Shown here: piece after piece, positions 59,668 to 64,000 of the stretch | Position numbering within the stretch: the stretch's first letter is position 1 | How the letters are laid out: the number at the start of each line of letters is the position of its first letter | From: Clavulina sp. PMI_390 | Lineage: Eukaryota > Basidiomycota > Agaricomycetes > Cantharellales > Hydnaceae | Direction of reading: 5' to 3' | Assembly (NCBI GenBank): GCA_015039315.1 | Contig: WIDE01000099.1 | Location: 59,006-123,005 of the forward strand | DNA: 64,000 bases | Position numbers and translations under genes: made by a program | The notes under the pieces: generated by a model | The model's database searches: none | What the model was told of the DNA's origin: nothing | What the model saw: the letters and a program-made list of their open reading frames with translations, nothing else

Positions 59668-61469
59668 ATGGCCGCAACTATCCAGAGCTTGTTTCCAGAG
59701 TTGCTAGTGTCTATTTTCATTTCTCTGCGCGTTCCTCCAAAGCAATTAGGCTCCATTGCACTCGTATGCCACAAATGGTATCAAATCGTTCTTGGTAGCA
59801 GCGCGTTTTGGAGCAAGGGGGGATGAAATAAATAATAATAAACATGGGGGTGGGGGAGGGGGGAGGGGGGGGTCAAGGCCTTAAAATTTTTCCTTAAGCC
59901 ACCTTCCCTGTGGTCGTATTATGCCATAAATGATACTTCTACATCATGAATAATGGTAGAGAAGCTAAAGCAAGAGAAACGCAGTCATAAAAGATATAGT
60001 AAAGCCCTTGATTGGTCCGCCAGTAAGCGATTGGGCTGCCTGTGTTGCCCGGCCCAACACCGACACTGCCCCAGGCGTGTGACTTTCTTGTCCATTTTGG
60101 GCAATGGTTTGCAGACGAACCAATTCTCACGTCCCAGTATTGCCTTATTTAGGATAAATACACGTGACCACTTGCCTAATTGAGGGGGAGGGGGGGTCGA
60201 AGGGCCTCTTAAAAATTTTTTCGGCCCCTGTTCCATAATTATTTTTTCCATCCCCCCTTGTTTTGGAGGGATATTCGTATTGTGCTGGATGCCTCTAATG
60301 CGACGACACTTTCACCGTCTCCTATCCAATTCGCTGAACTCTGCTTTATCCGCTCCAAGGCGATGACAGTCACATTCAGCGTCTCATTCCACCAGATATC
60401 AAAAATTCATGCACTGGTCCAACCTCTGCGTATTTTGATAGCTCAGTACGCGCCCAGAATCCAGGAGCTGGAGATCTCTGAGTACTTTGCGCAGGAGTCA
60501 TTACTTCCTATGTCTTTTGGTTTCTTGGTACTGGAGACAGTTCGGGTTTCCTACTTCAGCGAGGACAGTGGAAATCCGGACCATATATTCTCCATTCCTA
60601 CAATAGTGAAAAGCCTCCAGCTTCGAGGGCAGTTCCTTGATCCGGATGAAGGAGGGAATGTTCTCCATCCACTGCGTAACATCGATTCTGCCCACCTGAA
60701 GACTTTGGAGGTGTGCAAAGATACGTATGACGGCGATTTTGATATTTTCACGGATCTTCCAAACTACTCCGTTCGGCACTTGGAGCTTCCACAGTTGGCT
60801 TTCTTACACGGTTCCTCGAACGTGGTGCCAATGGCTCTTCGCTCACTATCGTCTCTGATCCTTAGAGACTCATCGGTCTCTTTCTGCAAATATTTTTCCT
60901 CGCTCCCCAGACTCTCCCACCTTACTCTTTCGCCTCAGTCCGCCGTTCCGACCACGCTCCTTTGGCCTTCAATGCCTTGCCTCACCACGCTAACCCTCTA
61001 TAGGGTGCATGCGAATGACGTATTAGCAGCAGTGAGCAAGTGTCCAATGCTTGTCGCAATTCACTACGAGATCCGCTGGGGCTTTGTCACCTTCCTTGAT
61101 GGACTTTATCACATCATAATATCAAAGTGCCGGGGCGAGCCATCCCGTGATGCTAGCTACGCACCACAGGATGGCCCGGTTGCTCTGAAGTATCTCCGCC
61201 TGGGTGCCATCTCTGCAAAGTGGAAAAGAGATGCTGAATCCCTCAGGCCCGTTGTTGGTCGCGTGGCAAAGCTCTTCGAGGTTTGGCCACAAGGGCAGCT
61301 TGCTCTGATAGCTCACCACTCCCATAAACTTGATGTAGTTCAATGGGATGAGGAAGAGGTCGCAGAAGCAATTGGCCAACTCCGTGCGACAGAGTCGAAT
61401 GTGAAGATGCTCCTTGGCGCTAGTCGCAGTGAAGGGTCGGGCTTGCCATTACTTTCGGATATGTTCTGA
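59668..61469 (+). pseudogene. F-box gene, array member 4, split by a MITE
   Basis: Reading starts at 59668 (MAATIQSLFPELLVSIFISL, ALVCHKWYQIV) and is interrupted at 59814 by a 447-bp inverted-repeat element (separate entry). Deleting the element and one copy of the 8-bp duplication restores a perfect SSAFWRDIRIVLDA frame and a 448-residue protein ending in PLLSDMF, with KLFEVWPQGQLALI. The rest of the frame is open, so the insertion is recent relative to the duplication. The insertion shifts the frame, and no splice signals at its borders would remove it. Confidence 0.88.
59814..60260. mobile_element. hAT-like MITE inside an F-box gene
   Basis: 447 bp with 12-bp perfect terminal inverted repeats (CAAGGGGGGATG) that continue imperfectly for about 16 more bases. 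They are flanked by the direct 8-bp duplication TTTTGGAG (59806-59813 and 60261-60268). An 8-bp duplication and termini with A at position 2 and G at position 5 are typical of the hAT superfamily. The interior has no transposase frame. Both sub-terminal regions are G-rich on the element's outward strand, with G runs at 59846-59872 and 60181-60197 that could form quadruplexes. Confidence 0.9.
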
Positions 61470-61944
61470 TTGCACTTATATGTATTGGCTGTAGCACCTT
61501 CTACTTGTTTATCGCTTTACCCGCGCGATTCCGTGCTTGGTGTGTTAGGTACTTTCTCCTCTTTTACCTCGAAATCTTGACAAAAAAATAAAAAGACTCT
61601 GACTCGCGAGCCTTATCATTTGCTTACAAGTTTCAGGGCTCGATGTGGCATCTCAATATCAGATACCCCCAACCACCTCCACTGAAGGTACTTCTCCGCT
61701 TATTGTTATTCAACAAAGGTGTGAGGGTCCGATTGCAAGCTAGTTAGACCGTTGGTGTGAGCAAGTGTCGGGAAAGCCTCGGAGACAGGCTCAACAGCCC
61801 CTAACACCATTACTTCCTTGTGGAACTCTTCCACCACCATCCCAGGGCGCATTTGGTCCGGCTTCAGGGATTGCCCACATCGTATCCAGCACGCGAAACC
61901 TACGCGTACCCGCGTGTACGACAGCGACCTCGTCTTCTGATCGA
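61470..61944. promoter_or_regulatory. intergenic region before array member 5
   Basis: 475 bases between F-box copies. A stretch with CAAGTGTCGGGAAAGCC (61765-61781) resembles TGCCGGGAAAACC near 59428 upstream of member 4, so some promoter sequence is shared. No gene was seen. Confidence 0.4.
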
Positions 61945-64000
61945 ATGGTTCAAATTGACACTCTCCCTGGCGAGCTGCTTGAATCTATATTTAGCTTGTT
62001 TCGCCTCAGCGTTAGGGATTTGGGCAAATTTGCGCTGGTTTGTCGTCGATGGTATCACATTGTGATCCACATCAGGAAACCACTTTGTTCTCGTTTTTGC
62101 TCGCTTTTGCTCGCTTTTGCTCGATCTTGCTCGTTTTTGCTCAATAGGGCCGTCGAGCAGCTGAGCAAAAGACCATGGCTTTGAGCAAATTCGAGCAATC
62201 GAGCAACTAAGTCACTGAGCCGTTGAGTTGTTGAGTCGCTGAGCATTGATTTTTGGCCATTGTGCTCTCAATTAGGAACCATTCAAAAACGCTTATATTC
62301 TGTACTTAGCAAGTGGTATATACATGGAAATAGCAGAACATGACACAACACCAAAAAAAGGCTATACAATACACAAACCTCTCACTAACTAATCGAATTA
62401 TTGCATACAACCAAAGCGAGCACAAAAGTATTTTTGTCAGTATACTGCACTTTTTGGAGAGCAAACAGTATCAGAACACACCAAAGCACGTCTAGCAACA
62501 GACTAGTAAATTGTCAAAGCTGATGAGCAGCGACAGTAAGGTGTTCTGACAGCTTGATGTTGATCACTGTCAAGGGAAATGGGTGGGTTAGATTGGTCAG
62601 CGCTCACAAAACGGGAAAGTTAGGGAGTATAGATTTCAGGAAGTCCGAACCTGAGGCAGACATGAGGCACCACACCGCCATGACAGTCACGGAGCGCTGA
62701 GCGCGCGCAGATTGACAAAAAGTGAGAGATACATGCCAGGAGCAGTAGATAAGAGTGCAAAGGAGCTCACAGTAGACGAGGTTCACGACGAGAGGTAACT
62801 AATACGCTCGAGACAGGAACCCTTTGCCCAGCCTCATGGCATGACGAGCAGCGGGATTTGTGGTATCACATCACCGTGAGACATTAGTGGATGACGGTGG
62901 GTGAGTTACTGAGAAAGATAATGGCTCTAGCTTACTCGACAGAGAGAGTGGAGAAACTTTTCGTGCAAGAGGCATGGTCGGATGTGGTTAAGTCGAAAGG
63001 ATTGGGCTGTGTTTGGCTATATTATGGCACATCGGAGACTCCACCTGGCCTCGCTAGCACAGACAAATGAGATGCTGCTTTAGTTTACGATTAGGATTGC
63101 TAGGAGGGGACTTCGGGAAGCTTTTATGACCCTGTCGCAGGGATATCCAATCAAGGGCGGTCAACAGACTTGCAAGATGCGCAAGCTCTCATTTTTACAC
63201 GTCGCCCAGAGAAGAAGAAAGAGCCGTTAATAATGTTAGCAGTGTACGTAGGATTTAGACGGAAAAGGGAGCAGTAGTACACTAAGAGTGATAACACAAG
63301 AGATTTACATAAGCTACTGATCATAATGCTCTGATTGAGACGTGTTTAGTAGAACTAATAACGCTCGGAGCCACATTCCGATGCTAAGCCGCTGGAGGCC
63401 TATGGAGACTGCGGCCTACATATGTTTGATTGTTCAAGGACTCTATAGATATGCTAGTATTCTAAGAATAGACTAAAAGAGAAATAGATATTTGATATGT
63501 CCGGGGAGCGATTGGCTATCGCACTTCCGAGCGTTTGTCCCAGCAGCAGCTGAGCGGTATGCCAACTGTCATATGCCGAGGAGTATAAATATTGTAAGCA
63601 TGTCTTCTGAGTACATTAAACAGTAGGCTATTATATGGAAGAAAGTGCAAAATCAATCTCGTGTTCTACTAGCTACCATATGCGCATAGGCACATCTCGT
63701 GTGACGTATTTAGCTCGTCTTTTCCCCTCTGATAACAAGCTCTCTGAAGAACGAGTGTTATCATGGCTTAATATCGAGTTTTTGACTGGTCGAGATATTG
63801 CGGAGTAACTCTGCTCGATTGCTCAATCTTGCTCAATGCATTCAATTTTGCTCGGCAACTCAGCTGAGCAAACGAGCACAAAGTGGTTTCCTGATGCAGT
63901 GCCCGCTTTTATGGAGAGAGATCCTCCTCGTCTTGAATTCTAAGCATTCATCAAGGGCTGATTATCCTGGATCGGAGTTTCGTTTTGCGGAGCTCTGTTT
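61945..64000 (+). pseudogene. F-box gene, array member 5, split by a TIR element and cut by the window edge
   Basis: The ATG at 61945 opens an F-box (IDTLPGELLESIFSLFRLS, ALVCRRWYHIVI). The frame is then interrupted by an inverted-repeat element at 62070-63896. It resumes in the same frame as QCPLLWREILLVLN and RFAELCF up to the window edge. Removing the element plus a CA dinucleotide gives WYHIVIQCPLLW, which aligns residue for residue with the relatives (WYHIILRCYLLW). The rest of the gene lies beyond 64000. Confidence 0.85.
62070..63896. mobile_element. non-autonomous TIR transposon, 1.83 kb, unassigned superfamily
   Basis: The ends are inverted copies of CATCAGGAAACCACTTTGT followed by related T-rich sequence. 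Only a CA dinucleotide is duplicated at the target (62068-62069 and 63897-63898). Both sub-terminal zones (about 62090-62250 and 63780-63890) are packed with TTGCTC and its reverse complement GAGCAA, spaced roughly one helical turn apart near the left end. These are likely transposase-binding sites. No open frame longer than about 60 codons lies inside, so it depends on a transposase encoded elsewhere. Confidence 0.85.

Noticed and set aside
59814..60260. The insertion in F-box array member 4 as an intron
   Set aside because: Its ends are CAAGG and CCTTG with no GT or AG at the borders, and it carries inverted repeats with an 8-bp target duplication.
62070..63896. hAT assignment of the large element
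   Set aside because: The 8 bases on either side do not match; reconstruction of the F-box frame leaves only a CA duplication.

Overview
The window reads as nuclear DNA of a filamentous basidiomycete. Genes carry many short introns (mostly 45-90 nt, GT-AG), and the families present (expanded F-box proteins, HGDLH-type protein kinases, Zn2Cys6, Uds1, WSC-free membrane proteins) fit an Agaricomycete. The F-box and kinase repertoire resembles Rhizoctonia/Ceratobasidiaceae; that placement is inference from family content, not from a search. No bacterial-type operons, tRNA, rRNA or CRISPR were seen.

Region 1 (1-7.0 kb): the 3' end of an unidentified gene, a broken F-box-like gene on the minus strand (676-2494), an aldo-keto reductase with ten exons (3242-4802), and an intact paralogue of the broken F-box gene (5258-7025).

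Region 2 (7.7-18.6 kb): a Uds1-domain coiled-coil protein, a single-exon F-box protein, a roughly 3 kb stretch without a confident gene, a small WW-domain protein with a Gly/Arg tail, and an uncharacterised fungal protein.

Region 3 (18.7-28.0 kb): three tandem alpha/beta-hydrolase paralogues with the same six-exon architecture, followed by the divergent housekeeping gene SEC18/NSF.

Region 4 (29.4-46.2 kb): two tandem paralogues of a large membrane-anchored protein that joins a sugar-nucleotide-type SDR domain to an exostosin/GT47 domain. A minus-strand gene between them joins a protein-kinase-like domain to a C-terminal Zn2Cys6 cluster. Beyond the second copy, two F-box genes flank a second kinase-like gene.

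Region 5 (46.3-53.3 kb): conserved housekeeping and secretory genes: a Tls1/C9orf78 (Hep59) splicing-type protein, eIF3m, a GILT-type thiol reductase and a signal-anchored Pro/Ser-rich membrane protein.

Region 6 (53.8-64.0 kb): a tandem array of five F-box genes of which only one is intact. One has a frameshift, one has lost its start and carries a homopolymer frameshift, one is split by a 447-bp hAT-like MITE with a perfect 8-bp target duplication, and the last is split by a 1.83-kb terminal-inverted-repeat element. The array is therefore a young cluster undergoing birth and death, with transposons caught in the act.
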